Source: Pseudomonadota bacterium
GTDB taxonomy: Bacteria; Pseudomonadota; Alphaproteobacteria; Micropepsales; Micropepsaceae
Assembly (NCBI GenBank): GCA_021851325.1
Contig: JAJZDZ010000001.1
Coordinates: forward strand, 149,281 to 213,280
Direction: 5' to 3'
Length of the DNA: 64,000 nt
Shown: in pieces, positions 28,411-37,810 of the stretch
Layout of the letters: the number at the start of each line of letters is the position of its first letter
How positions within the stretch are numbered: position 1 is the stretch's first letter
Made by a program: the position numbers and the translations under genes
Notes under the pieces: generated by a model
What the model saw: the letters and a program-made list of their open reading frames with translations, nothing else
Database searches by the model: none
What the model was told of the DNA's origin: nothing

Positions 28411-28968
28411 CTACCTTCCTTCATGCTTGGCACCGGCTTCGCTCCGGCTGCGCTGATCATCCGCCTCCGCTGCGGGCCCGTGCAGCAGGGAATCATAGAG
28501 GATCGCAATGACGCCGATCACGATCGCCGCATCGGCCACGTTGAACACATACCAGTCGTAACCGAAGGCGTAAAAATGAAAAAAATCGGCTACCCGGCCA
28601 TAAACCAATCGGTCGATCAAATTATTGCCAATCGCGCCACCGATGATGAGACCCAACCCGGCGGCAAGCAGGGGCCGGTTGGTCGTCCACAGCCAAAGTG
28701 ACAGGCCGATGATCGCCAAGAGCGCAAGACCGATCAGCAGCTCCCGGCCCAGGACTGAATGCGCCGGGAATAGCCCATAGGAAACTCCGGGGTTCCATAC
28801 CATCACCAGATCAAAGAAGGGAAGGACGGGAACCCTTGCTCCTGGGGGCATATTGATGAAGCCCGCCCAGTAGAGCAGGATCAGCTTGCTTGCCTGATCC
28901 AGAACAAGCGCCACCGCCGCGCAGATCACGCCTATTTTGCGGGCGGCAAGGTGCTTCCCGGCGCTCAA
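28411..28968 (-). CDS. lspA: Lipoprotein signal peptidase
   Basis: A 185-residue protein with four membrane helices. The catalytic aspartates sit in GNNLIDRLVYGRVADFF and FNVADAAI, as in all LspA enzymes, which cut prolipoproteins before the lipidated Cys. The likely start is a TTG at 28968 that overlaps the ileS stop as TTGA, with GGAGG eight bases upstream; no ATG fits. Co-transcribed with ileS, a classic pairing, and with the lipoprotein gene below. Confidence 0.92.
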   Translation of the reverse strand: MSAGKHLAARKIGVICAAVALVLDQASKLILLYWAGFINMPPGARVPVLPFFDLVMVWNPGVSYGLFPAHSVLGRELLIGLALLAIIGLSLWLWTTNRPLLAAGLGLIIGGAIGNNLIDRLVYGRVADFFHFYAFGYDWYVFNVADAAIVIGVIAILYDSLLHGPAAEADDQRSRSEAGAKHEGR

Positions 28969-31847
28969 CCCCTTGCCTCCAGTTTTGACACCACCTGTGC
29001 ACAGCGCGGGCACAGTTCCGGCGCCTCGCTGACCTGGCCGACCTCAGGCAAGATCATCCAGCAGCGCGCGCATTTGTTGCCCTCGGCGAGGACAAATTCC
29101 ACAGCCACGCCCGGGACCTCCGCAAGACGGAAGGCCTGCGCGGAGACCGGTGCCATAGAGACCTGTGCCTGCGAGGTTATGGCGATTTCAGCAAGATCAG
29201 CGGTCTCGAACAGCGCCAGGTCAGTGGCGGAGTCAACATGAAGAACGGGCGCAGCCTCAAGACTTGCCCCGATCACCTTGTCGCGGCGCGCCAGCTCCAG
29301 AGCACCGGTTACCACCCGCCGCAGCTGACGGATGCGCTGCCATTTGGCCACCAGAGAAGGATTGTTCCAGTCCTGCGGCACCGCGAGAAAATCCTGCAGA
29401 TGTACACTCTGTGCGTCGCCGCCAAAGCGGGCCAGCCAGGCCTCCTCCATGGTGAAGACCAAAATGGGCGCCAGCCAGGTTACAACGCGGCGGAAAATTT
29501 CGTCCGTCACCGTTCTTGCCGCACGACGCCGGGCGGAGCTCCGGTCATCGCAATAAAGCGCGTCCTTGCGCACATCAAAATAGAATGCGGACAGATCATT
29601 GGTGCAGAAATTGAAGAGCACGGAGAAGGCGCGATTGAAGTCGAATCCGCTGTAGGCGGCACGCACCTCAAGGTCGATCTCGGCGAGGCGGGCCAGCATA
29701 TACTGTTCAAGTTCCGGCATCTGCGCTTTTTCGAGCTGCTCTTGCGCGTCAAAGCCGGCCAGATTGGCGAGCATGAAGCGGATGGTATTGCGCAGGCGTC
29801 GGTAGGACTCAACATTGGCCTTGATGATATCCTGGCCAATGCGCAGATCCTGTGTGAAGTCCGACGATGCTGCCCACAGGCGCAGGATATCGGCGCCATT
29901 TTTGTCGGCGATTACCTGCGGCGCCAGGGTGTTGCCCAGCGACTTGGACATCTTATGTCCTTTTTCGTCCAGCACGAAACCGTGGGTCAGGACCGCCTTG
30001 TAGGGTGCCTGTCCGCGCGTCGCACAGGCTTCCAGCAGCGAGGACTGAAACCAGCCACGATGCTGGTCCGAGCCTTCCAGATAGAGATCGGCCTGCGCTG
30101 CCCGTGGCCAAGATGGATCAATCGGCTGCTCTACCGCAAACACATGGGTAGAACCAGAATCAAACCAGACATCGAGAATGTCTCGAACTTGTTCAAAATC
30201 GTCGGCCGCATAGCTGGCACCAAGAAAATCTGAAGCCGGGCGGGTGAACCAGGCATCGGCACCTTCTTTGCGGAAGACATCGAGAATGCGGGTATTGACC
30301 TGGGGATCGTAGAGAATCTGACCATCCGCCTTGCGGACAAAAATTGCCAGGGGCACGCCCCAGGCACGCTGGCGAGACAGAACCCAGTCCGGACGCCCCT
30401 CGACCATGGCCCCGATACGATTTTGCCCTTGCGGCGGAAACCATCTGGTTTGCGCAATTGCCGTCACGGCCATTTCGCGCAGTGTACGGCCAGCAAACGG
30501 TTCGAGCTTCTTATCAAGACTCGCAAACCATTGCGGTGTAGCCCGGAAAATCACCGGTGCCTTGGAACGCCAACTGTGAGGATAAGAATGTCGCAGATTT
30601 CCCTTGGCGAGCAGCCGGCCAGCTTCGATCAACTCGCGGATCACGGCACCGTTGGCATCGCCGTCCTTGCCCTCGGCTGTCAGAATGCGCTTGCCCGCAA
30701 ACAGCGGTACCTTGGGACCAAATGCGCCATCCTCACCGACAACGTGGAACGGATCCGGGGACTGGGCGAAAGCGGCCTTGTTGGCGACATAGACTTCGTA
30801 GTCTTCCTCACCATGACCTGGGGCCGTATGAACAAAGCCGGTGCCGGCGTCGGCCGTCACATGCTCGGCAGGCAGCAACGGCACTGCAAAATCATAGCCG
30901 CCGCTGTGCAAAGGATGGCTGCAGACAAGACCATGGGGATCCACCTCACCCAAGCGCCGCAGTACCAGCTTGGCATGCTGTGCCGTCTGCAGTGCAAGCG
31001 CATCGGCGAGGATGATGCGTTCGCCAAGCAGGGCAAATCCGCCTTCCTCAATCTGGCTGACTTCATAAAGCCCGTAGACAATGGCTTCGGAGAAGGCGAT
31101 CGCGCGGTTGGCCGGGATAGTCCAGGGCGTGGTAGTCCAGATCACCACGCTCGCCCCCGGATAGGCTGACCCGCGCAGCGGAAACTTTACATAGATCGTG
31201 GGACTGTTTTTCTCGTGATATTCGATTTCCGCCTCGGCTAGCGCCGTCTTTTCGACCGGCGACCACATGACCGGTCGGAAGCCCCGATAAAGAAGGCCGT
31301 GCTCGACGAATTTGTGCAACTCCCCGGCGATCAGTGCCTCAGCCCGATAATCCATCGTGGTATATGGCCGATCCCAGGCTCCGATGCAGCCAAGACGCTT
31401 GATCTGCTCGCGCTGGATCCCGAGCCAGTGTTCAGCGAATGCCCGGCAGTCCCGGCGCAGCTGTTCGGTTGGCACGCTGTCCTTGGCAATACCCTTGGCG
31501 CGGTACTGCTCCTCCACCTTCCATTCGATGGGCAGGCCATGGCAGTCCCAGCCCGGAACATAGGGCGCATCCTTGCCCAGCATGCCCTGCGAGCGGACCA
31601 CAAAATCCTTGAGGATGTGATTGAGACCGGTACCGGAGTGAATGTCGCCATTGGCGTAAATTGGCCCGTCATGGAGCACAAAAGTCTCTCGGCCTTGCGC
31701 CCGTCGACGCATCTGGCCGTATAGATCCAGCTTGGCCCAGCGCTCCAGCCACAGCGGTTCGGCAGCCGGAAGGCCTGCCTTCATCGGAAAATCCGTCGTC
31801 GGCAGAAACAGAGTGGAACGAAAATCGCGCGTGGGCGTGTCAGACAT
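28965..31847 (-). CDS. ileS: Isoleucine-tRNA ligase
   Basis: A 960-residue class Ia aminoacyl-tRNA synthetase. It has a Rossmann core split by the CP1 editing domain (TTPWTIPANRAIAF), the catalytic KMSKS in GHKMSKSLGNT, an anticodon-binding helical domain and a C-terminal zinc finger (CARCW ... CPRC). The HIGH motif reads HSGT (DIHSGTGLN). YVPGWDCHGLPIEWKV and a length typical of bacterial IleS leave no doubt about identity. The ATG at 31847 is preferred over a GTG two codons upstream. It heads the ileS-lspA-DUF3035-M16 run. No T-box leader is visible. Confidence 0.96.
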   Translation of the reverse strand: MSDTPTRDFRSTLFLPTTDFPMKAGLPAAEPLWLERWAKLDLYGQMRRRAQGRETFVLHDGPIYANGDIHSGTGLNHILKDFVVRSQGMLGKDAPYVPGWDCHGLPIEWKVEEQYRAKGIAKDSVPTEQLRRDCRAFAEHWLGIQREQIKRLGCIGAWDRPYTTMDYRAEALIAGELHKFVEHGLLYRGFRPVMWSPVEKTALAEAEIEYHEKNSPTIYVKFPLRGSAYPGASVVIWTTTPWTIPANRAIAFSEAIVYGLYEVSQIEEGGFALLGERIILADALALQTAQHAKLVLRRLGEVDPHGLVCSHPLHSGGYDFAVPLLPAEHVTADAGTGFVHTAPGHGEEDYEVYVANKAAFAQSPDPFHVVGEDGAFGPKVPLFAGKRILTAEGKDGDANGAVIRELIEAGRLLAKGNLRHSYPHSWRSKAPVIFRATPQWFASLDKKLEPFAGRTLREMAVTAIAQTRWFPPQGQNRIGAMVEGRPDWVLSRQRAWGVPLAIFVRKADGQILYDPQVNTRILDVFRKEGADAWFTRPASDFLGASYAADDFEQVRDILDVWFDSGSTHVFAVEQPIDPSWPRAAQADLYLEGSDQHRGWFQSSLLEACATRGQAPYKAVLTHGFVLDEKGHKMSKSLGNTLAPQVIADKNGADILRLWAASSDFTQDLRIGQDIIKANVESYRRLRNTIRFMLANLAGFDAQEQLEKAQMPELEQYMLARLAEIDLEVRAAYSGFDFNRAFSVLFNFCTNDLSAFYFDVRKDALYCDDRSSARRRAARTVTDEIFRRVVTWLAPILVFTMEEAWLARFGGDAQSVHLQDFLAVPQDWNNPSLVAKWQRIRQLRRVVTGALELARRDKVIGASLEAAPVLHVDSATDLALFETADLAEIAITSQAQVSMAPVSAQAFRLAEVPGVAVEFVLAEGNKCARCWMILPEVGQVSEAPELCPRCAQVVSKLEARG

Positions 31848-32028
31848 GTGCACTTCGTCTCAGATCATCAGTTATGGCCAGCAAGCCCGCATCCGGCCGG
31901 CCCACCGTGGCGTCAATCCGGTGCCCGGGGCAGCGGCAAACGGCGCATTCAAGGCCCGCGCGCCATAAGCAGCAAATCCCTAGCCGGATCAGGAAATTGG
32001 GCCCGGCACGCTTCTAGCAGCGCCGGCC

Positions 32029-33003
32029 TCAGTGGTCCAGCGGCGGAGGTACGAGACCGCTCTGGCGCAGGGCCTGCCGCGCCGCGGCGAGATCGCGGTC
32101 GATCTGGGCCTTGAGCGCCTCGAGCGAATCGAACTTGGCCTCGGGCCGCAGATAGGCGATCAGTTCGACCGACATGTGGCGGCCATAAAGATCGCCATCA
32201 AAATCCAGCAGATAGGTCTCTAGCAGCGGCTGCGGCAGGGCATACATGGGACGGATGCCAAAATTGGCCACCCCGTCATAGCGCGGACCGCGATCGCCGC
32301 CATCAAGGTCGCGGGCCCGGACCGCATAGACCCCATAGGCCGGGGCCAGCGAACCCTCCCAGCGCATGTTGATGGTGGGAAATCCGATCACACGCCCCCG
32401 CTTGTCGCCATGCTCGACATGGCTTTCAATTGTCCACCAATGTCCGAGCAGCCGGGCCGCTTCCTCAGGCCGGCCGGCCTTGAGGGTTTCGCGAATGAGG
32501 GTTGAGGAAATCTTGACCCCGGAGGTTCCGGCCGCAACCGGGGCATGAAGGTGAACCGCAAAACCGTGGGCCTTACCCAGGGCCGCCAGCATGGCGCCAT
32601 CGCCAGCCCGGCCCTTACCGAAGCGAAAATCGCGTCCCACCACGACTCCCCTAACCCCCAGCCCCTGCACCAGGACGGTCCGTACAAACTCTTCCGCGGT
32701 CATTTGTGCCATCGCGGCATCGAATGCCAGCGCGAAGAGGACGTCAGCGCCAAGCTCGGCAATCAACCGGGCCTTGATCCGGAACGGCGTCAGGCGAAAG
32801 GCGGCTTCGTTGGGCTTGAAAAATTCCTGAGGATGCGGCTCGAAGGCGACCACACCCACCGGTGCCGAACTGCTTCGTGCCATCTGCTGCGCCTGGCCGA
32901 TCAGTGCCTGGTGACCGCGATGCACGCCATCAAAATTGCCCAGGGCCACCACAGCTCCGCGCAACGGCGCGGGGACATCGTCATAATGGCGAAGGATGTG
33001 CAT
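32029..33003 (-). CDS. ribF: Bifunctional riboflavin kinase/FAD synthetase
   Basis: A 324-residue enzyme. The N-terminal FAD synthetase (adenylyltransferase) domain has GNFDGVHRGHQALI (HxGH-like) and GRDFRFGKGRAGD. The C-terminal flavokinase domain has GRVIGFPTINM and YGVYAVRA. It makes FMN and FAD from riboflavin. ATG 33003 is chosen; a GTG four codons upstream lies at the stop of the MaoC gene. It starts eight bases after the MaoC stop, so the two are probably co-transcribed. ileS lies 180 bases downstream; ribF-ileS-lspA is a common order. Confidence 0.95.
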   Translation of the reverse strand: MHILRHYDDVPAPLRGAVVALGNFDGVHRGHQALIGQAQQMARSSSAPVGVVAFEPHPQEFFKPNEAAFRLTPFRIKARLIAELGADVLFALAFDAAMAQMTAEEFVRTVLVQGLGVRGVVVGRDFRFGKGRAGDGAMLAALGKAHGFAVHLHAPVAAGTSGVKISSTLIRETLKAGRPEEAARLLGHWWTIESHVEHGDKRGRVIGFPTINMRWEGSLAPAYGVYAVRARDLDGGDRGPRYDGVANFGIRPMYALPQPLLETYLLDFDGDLYGRHMSVELIAYLRPEAKFDSLEALKAQIDRDLAAARQALRQSGLVPPPLDH

Positions 33004-33011
33004 GCCGGCTC

Positions 33012-33434
33012 TCACATCTGGGGCCGCGCCGGCGGCATGACCACCGCCTCGGCTTCGATCACCACCGCCTCACCAACCTTGCAGTCGCAGTCGAACACGA
33101 CACGGCGCTTCTGCGCCACTACCTCCCGCACGCGGACCTCGGCCACCACCAGATCGCCAATCCGTACCGGTGCCTTGAAGCGGCAGGAAAAGCTCAGGAA
33201 GATGGTGCCTGGCCCCGGCATCTTCAGCCCGAGGATGGTCGAGATGTAGCTTGCACTCAGCATGCCGTGCGCAATCCGCGTCTTGAAGGGCGTGGTCGCA
33301 GCAAATTCGGCATCGAAATGCATCGGGTTGGTATCGCCGGAGACCTCGCCAAACAACGCAATGTCGTGCTCCGTCACGGTGTGTTCGTAGCGCTCCGACA
33401 TACCGGGCTCTAGCTGGTCCACATAATAGGTCAT
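33012..33434 (-). CDS. MaoC-like (R)-specific enoyl-CoA hydratase
   Basis: A 140-residue hotdog protein with the hydratase-2 motif: GEVSGDTNPMHFD (catalytic Asp and His) followed by RIAHGMLSASY. It adds water to 2-enoyl-CoA to give (R)-3-hydroxyacyl-CoA, as in PhaJ, linking fatty acid oxidation to polyester or other (R)-acid pools. A single hotdog domain of the usual length. It sits between the HAD phosphatase and ribF on the same strand. Confidence 0.87.
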   Translation of the reverse strand: MTYYVDQLEPGMSERYEHTVTEHDIALFGEVSGDTNPMHFDAEFAATTPFKTRIAHGMLSASYISTILGLKMPGPGTIFLSFSCRFKAPVRIGDLVVAEVRVREVVAQKRRVVFDCDCKVGEAVVIEAEAVVMPPARPQM

Positions 33435-33464
33435 GGGTTGCTCGCTTCTTGTCGCTGGCGCTCT

Positions 33465-34319
33465 CTACCACATAAGCGCGGCCATAGCGCCGACGGCATG
33501 GGCCCCTGCGCCGGCAAAAAGACGCGCCAGATTGCGTTCATTCAGCGCACCAAGCTCCTCGCCATGGACCCCGTCGGCGATAAAAAGGACATCGATGCCA
33601 GCCTGATTGGCGCCCGCGACATCGGTTTTCAGACCATCGCCAATGGCCAGAGGACGCTGGATGCCGTGACCACCAAGTTCGGCCGCAAGGGCAAGTGCAG
33701 CCTCATAGATCGGCCGGTGAGGCTTGCCGTAATAGACCACCCCGCCGCCCAATTCCTCATAAAGGGCCGCAAGCGCACCGGCACAGTAGACCAGCTGCGA
33801 ACCGCGCTGCACCTTGAGATCGGGATTGGCACAGATAAACCCCAGGCCAGCTTCCGCGGCCGGACGCAGCCGCGCGCGGTAATCCTCTGGTGTCTCATGG
33901 TCGTCGTCGTAGAGGCCCGTGCAAAGAATGAGTTCGGCATCACTGGCCTCACAGAGCGTAACACCAAGTCCAGCGAACACACCTCGGTCCCGTTCCGGCC
34001 CCAGGTGAAACAGACGCAAGGGTCCCCTCCTCATCCGCAGCTCCAGTGCCTGGCGGGCGGCCATGCCCGAGGTCATGATGCCATCATAGCAATCGGCCGG
34101 AACGCCCACCCTGGCGAACTGCAGCACGAGGTCGGAGGCTGGTCGTGGTGCGTTGGAGAGCAGGATGACCGGACCTTGCGTGCGAAAGCGGCGCAGGGCC
34201 TCAACCGCCGGACGGCGGGCGTGCTCGCCATTGTGCAACACACCCCACACATCGCAGAGCAGGCAATCATAGCGTCCGGCAATCTGACCAAGACCGGCAA
34301 GGATCGGAATATTGTCCAT
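33465..34319 (-). CDS. HAD superfamily IIA hydrolase (TIGR01459-like)
   Basis: A 284-residue HAD protein. Motif I is DCLLCDVWGVLHNGE: the usual DxD reads DVW, as in the IIA class related to NagD. Motif II is VILLSNAPRP, and the C-terminal motif AIGDGLKTDVAGANQAGID binds Mg2+. The cap lies between motifs II and III, as in class IIA. Probably a small phosphatase; substrate unknown. The longer frame (to 34535) runs into the TipF-like gene, so the ATG at 34319 is used, although its Shine-Dalgarno sequence is poor. Confidence 0.85.
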   Translation of the reverse strand: MDNIPILAGLGQIAGRYDCLLCDVWGVLHNGEHARRPAVEALRRFRTQGPVILLSNAPRPASDLVLQFARVGVPADCYDGIMTSGMAARQALELRMRRGPLRLFHLGPERDRGVFAGLGVTLCEASDAELILCTGLYDDDHETPEDYRARLRPAAEAGLGFICANPDLKVQRGSQLVYCAGALAALYEELGGGVVYYGKPHRPIYEAALALAAELGGHGIQRPLAIGDGLKTDVAGANQAGIDVLFIADGVHGEELGALNERNLARLFAGAGAHAVGAMAALMW

Positions 34320-34350
34320 GCCATGCGCTTGGCATGGAGGGGCGACGGCG

Positions 34351-35661
34351 TCAACCGGCGCGGCGGAAGGGAATGACCGGTGACGCGGCCGGTGCCTGTG
34401 ACGGTTTGGCTCCTTCTTCGCGTACCGCGCGCGGTTCCCCGAAGAGGTATCCCTGGGCAAAATCCACGCTGAAATCCAGCAGCTGCACCACGGTCTTCTC
34501 GTCTTCAACGTGTTCGGCAATGAGATTGAGCCCATGGCGGGCCAGGAGTTTCTTGAAATCCTCGGCCGTGACCGCGGCCTGGGCGTCCTGCATGCCCTCT
34601 ATCAGGGTCGCCGCGCGTACCTTGATAAAGCGAAACCCGATCGTCTTCAGGCGCATGAGATCCAGATCGAGCGTGGTGCTGTGGTCCATGGAGAGGCTAA
34701 AGCCCAGATTGGCCAGATAGGAGAGGTTTTCCTCGCCCCGTACCCCTGCCTTTGCGACCGCATCCTGTGCGAATTCAAAAACAATACGCCCGGCAAGATC
34801 ACGGTTATGGTGCATATATTCGAGAAATTGCGGAAAGAACTCCGTATCGGTGAGCGTATCGCCAGAAATATTGCAGAATACCGCGATGTCGCGCTGGCGC
34901 TGGATCAACCTGCGTACGATCTGCACGCAACGAAACAGCAGCAGATTATCGACGACGCTCATCAATCCGACCGGTTCAGCGATCCGGATATACTGCTCGG
35001 GCATGATCAGCGTACCGTCCTGCGCCCTTAGCCGCGACAGCGCCTCATAATAGCGCAGCTTACGCTGCGGCAAACTGACGATGGGCTGCAGATAAAGGTC
35101 GACACGATTTTCTTCCAGACTTGCCCTTATGGTCTCAAGCAGGTCGTCTTCATCGAGATTCTGAATGTAGGTGGGACCTTGCTTGCGCGGTCCAGCGAGC
35201 TGGGGGGCCGTCTCACTCGGCGCCACAGCCTTGGCCCGCTCGGAAATCCGCCCAGCGAATTCGCGCATCAAACCTTCGAGCATTTTCAGCTCGGATACGA
35301 TCTTCTTGTTCTGGGCACTGGCGCGGGTTTCAAAGCTTTCGCGCATCGTTTTCATCTGGTCGCGCTGTTGCGCAAGTTCCGCTCTGGTTTCGCTGTTTGC
35401 CTCCTTCAGGGCCTGCAATTCTGCCGCAACACGCCGTGATGCTCGCCGTCTGAGCACGAGCAAGTGCAGCTGCAGCGACAGCAGGATCTGCGAAAATGCC
35501 ACCATGGCGGCGACCGGAGCTGCTACGGCCCCCAAAAGGTGCAGCGCAATGCCGGTGAGCGCAGCGGCAATGGCGTAGGCAAAGGCAATCAGGGCGTTGC
35601 TCACGGGGCTCCTCGAGCGCGGACTGGCGGTCGCCATAATGGCCGCCTTATGGTTGCCCAT
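34351..35661 (-). CDS. TipF-like degenerate EAL-domain protein
   Basis: A 436-residue inner-membrane protein: two N-terminal helices (about 22-45 and 48-70), a coiled coil (75-140), a Pro/Ala-rich linker and an EAL domain (175-420). YEALSRLR (Glu 206), FCNISGDTL (Asn 264) and Lys 347 are retained, but the DDFGTGYS loop reads MDHSTTLD (residues 325-332) and the catalytic KxD is changed. The architecture is that of Caulobacter TipF, a c-di-GMP receptor that positions flagellar assembly, so binding without hydrolysis is likely. No flagellar gene lies in the window. Start ATG 35661 has AAGG upstream; 35637 is an alternative. Confidence 0.78.
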   Translation of the reverse strand: MGNHKAAIMATASPRSRSPVSNALIAFAYAIAAALTGIALHLLGAVAAPVAAMVAFSQILLSLQLHLLVLRRRASRRVAAELQALKEANSETRAELAQQRDQMKTMRESFETRASAQNKKIVSELKMLEGLMREFAGRISERAKAVAPSETAPQLAGPRKQGPTYIQNLDEDDLLETIRASLEENRVDLYLQPIVSLPQRKLRYYEALSRLRAQDGTLIMPEQYIRIAEPVGLMSVVDNLLLFRCVQIVRRLIQRQRDIAVFCNISGDTLTDTEFFPQFLEYMHHNRDLAGRIVFEFAQDAVAKAGVRGEENLSYLANLGFSLSMDHSTTLDLDLMRLKTIGFRFIKVRAATLIEGMQDAQAAVTAEDFKKLLARHGLNLIAEHVEDEKTVVQLLDFSVDFAQGYLFGEPRAVREEGAKPSQAPAASPVIPFRRAG

Positions 35662-36058
35662 CCGTTAACCTTAAGGCCCGGTCATCCAATCCCGAACGGC
35701 AAACTGCCCCCAGGCGCCAGCACAACCGGACAGCGGCAGAGCTGTGGACCCCGGGGCGTTCTGCGCTGGACCGAGAATGGCAAAGCCCCGCACCGAGACG
35801 CCTTGATCCTGACGCGGCTGGAGCCTGGAGCAAGAACGTGATCGGCAGCCGATGCCCTCAGGGGGAGCCTGGGCACACGCCGCTATGCCTGGGCAAGGCC
35901 CCTCCGCCCAACATCCGTCCGTGGCCGCGCCGAGCACCGACTGACATAATCCGAGCAAACGCATCCTCTGGTGGGGTCTCGTCCCGCCTGCCCACTTGTG
36001 GTTCAAGAGCGCCCGGCTAACATCGCCAGCATCGCAAATCTGAAAATCGGGAGTTTTC
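35662..36058. other. Divergent intergenic region, no gene seen
   Basis: 397 bases separate the divergent TipF-like and SDR genes. Reading frames crossing it have no family features and start within neighbouring genes. Promoters for both genes are expected here but no convincing box pair was found. A GGGAG (36049-36053) serves the SDR gene. Confidence 0.5.
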
Positions 36059-36823
36059 ATGAACCTCTTCGACCTCAGCGGCAAGGTCGCCCTCGTGACC
36101 GGGTCAACCAAGGGCATTGGGGAGGCGATCGTCCATCGCCTTGCCGAACATGGCGCCAAGGTCGTGGTGTCGAGCCGCAAGGAGGATGCCTGCATCAAGG
36201 TCGCCGAAGCGATCAATCGGGAACGTGGCACGGAGGTCGCCATGCCGATCGCCGCCAACATCAACTACAAGGAGCAGCTTGAGGCTCTGGTCGCCAAGAC
36301 GCGGGCCAAGTGGGGCAAGATCGACGTCCTCGTCTGCAACGCCGCTCTCAATCCCTATTACGGCTCGAGCCTCGATATTCCGGACGATGCGTTCGATAAG
36401 ATCATGGGCGCCAACATCCGCTCCAATCACTGGCTGTGCCAGATGGTCATCCCAGAAATGATGGAGCGCAAGGATGGCTCCATTATTATCGTCTCTTCCA
36501 TTGGTGGCTTGCGCGGTTCGCCGGTGATCGGCGCCTACTGCATATCCAAGGCAGCGGACATGCAGCTAGCGCGCAATATCGCGGTCGAATATGGCCCACA
36601 CAATATCCGTGCCAACTGCATTGCCCCCGGCCTGATCAAAACCGACTTCGCCCGGGCCCTGTGGGAAAATCCCGATACCCTCAAGCGGTCCACCTCAGGG
36701 GCTCCGCTGCGCCGGATTGGCGAGCCGGATGAGATCGCCGGTGCGGCAGTGTATCTTGCATCGCGGGCAGGGTCTTTCACGACCGGCCAGGTGATCGTCT
36801 GCGATGGCGGCGCTACCATCTGA
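36059..36823 (+). CDS. Short-chain dehydrogenase/reductase (SDR)
   Basis: A 254-residue classical SDR: cofactor loop TGSTKGIG near the N-terminus, NAAL (NNAG-like), active-site Ser in IVSSIGG, and Tyr-Lys as YCISK. An Arg at VVSSRKED suggests NADP preference. It ends with a DGGATI motif. The closest types are the DHRS4-like and acyl-CoA-associated SDRs found with acyl-CoA dehydrogenases. Substrate unknown. It stands alone with GGGAG ahead of its ATG; a cytochrome c gene follows 78 bases later on the same strand. Confidence 0.9.
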   Translation: MNLFDLSGKVALVTGSTKGIGEAIVHRLAEHGAKVVVSSRKEDACIKVAEAINRERGTEVAMPIAANINYKEQLEALVAKTRAKWGKIDVLVCNAALNPYYGSSLDIPDDAFDKIMGANIRSNHWLCQMVIPEMMERKDGSIIIVSSIGGLRGSPVIGAYCISKAADMQLARNIAVEYGPHNIRANCIAPGLIKTDFARALWENPDTLKRSTSGAPLRRIGEPDEIAGAAVYLASRAGSFTTGQVIVCDGGATI

Positions 36824-36901
36824 CAACTGCATGACAATCGCTTCACTGCGCGGCCCCGCCAAGATCGGCTAGGCTCGCGCAGTTGGCCGGGGAGCTTTGG
36901 T

Positions 36902-37747
36902 GTGCGTTCAGGAACAAAATGGGCCAGTGCGCTGGCCGTAGTCGGGCTGATTGGGCTCGGGATCTGGCATATCGAGGCGGCATCACAGGCCGTCCTCACC
37001 CGTGTATATGCGCGACCGCAACATCCCCTGGCGATCACACCGAGCGCGCAGATGGTCGGCGCCGGACATCGCCTGGTCCGTATCAATGGCTGCTCGGCCT
37101 GTCACGGTGCGGGGGATACCGGTCATGTTGTCCTCACCGGATGGCTTGGCACGCGTCTGGTCGCCCCCAATCTGACCGTACTTGCCCACCGACTGTCCAC
37201 GCAGCAGCTGGCCGCTGCCATCCGCTACGGCGTGAAGCCCGACGGCAGGCCGCTGATTTCGATGCCGGCCCAGCGTTTTCTGCGTGAATCGGATGCTGAT
37301 GTCGCGGCTATGATTGCCTATCTTCAATCGCGGCCTGCCAAACCGGACACGGCGGGTTCAACCCGCTGGGGACTGATCGGACGGGCCATGCTAGCCACCG
37401 GTCTCATTCCGGTAGCGGCCGCACATCTGCGCCCGGATGAGCGCGGTCCCTTGAACACCCCGGTGGCACCGCTGGCACTAGGCCGCTATCTCACGCATAC
37501 GCAGTGCTCCGCCTGCCATGGGCGGCACCTTTCGGGAGAGGCAGACGTGGATTCCCCGGATCTGCGCTTTTCCATCAAACATTACTCCCTGGCGGCGTTT
37601 GAATCCTTCTTCCGCACCGGTATCGGTCAGTTGGGACATGGCACGTCCACAATGACGCCCCTAATCCGCAGGCGCTTCCATCTGCTGACGACCGCCGAAG
37701 TGCGGGCGATCTACTTCTATCTCAATCACTCGAAGGCTGAGGGGTGA
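36902..37747 (+). CDS. Dihaem cytochrome c, membrane-anchored
   Basis: A 281-residue protein with an N-terminal uncleaved-type anchor (WASALAVVGLIGLGIWHI) and two c-type haem sites, CSACH at 64-68 and again at 202-206. Each domain has a plausible axial Met (MPAQRF; TSTMTPL). This is a tandem class I cytochrome of the periplasm, like those passing electrons between a dehydrogenase and an oxidase. The GTG start has GGGGAG upstream. No oxidase or dehydrogenase is adjacent except the SDR gene, which is cytosolic. Partner unknown. Confidence 0.85.
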   Translation: MRSGTKWASALAVVGLIGLGIWHIEAASQAVLTRVYARPQHPLAITPSAQMVGAGHRLVRINGCSACHGAGDTGHVVLTGWLGTRLVAPNLTVLAHRLSTQQLAAAIRYGVKPDGRPLISMPAQRFLRESDADVAAMIAYLQSRPAKPDTAGSTRWGLIGRAMLATGLIPVAAAHLRPDERGPLNTPVAPLALGRYLTHTQCSACHGRHLSGEADVDSPDLRFSIKHYSLAAFESFFRTGIGQLGHGTSTMTPLIRRRFHLLTTAEVRAIYFYLNHSKAEG

Positions 37748-37773
37748 GCCAAACGCCAAGCCAGTGCGGCAGA

Positions 37774-37803
37774 CCGCCACGCCGCCCAAGAGCGGCGCGG
37801 CGG
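37774..37803. terminator. Hairpin between convergent cytochrome c and ald genes
   Basis: CCGCCACGCCGC and GCGGCGCGGCGG pair over 12 positions with one A-C mismatch and a six-base loop. It sits between two facing stop codons, so it could serve both transcripts. No T run. Confidence 0.5.
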
Positions 37804-37810
37804 CAGGGAG

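Noticed and set aside
29238..30233. A 331-codon plus-strand frame opposite ileS
   Set aside because: No motif or start site; the certain ileS gene occupies the other strand.
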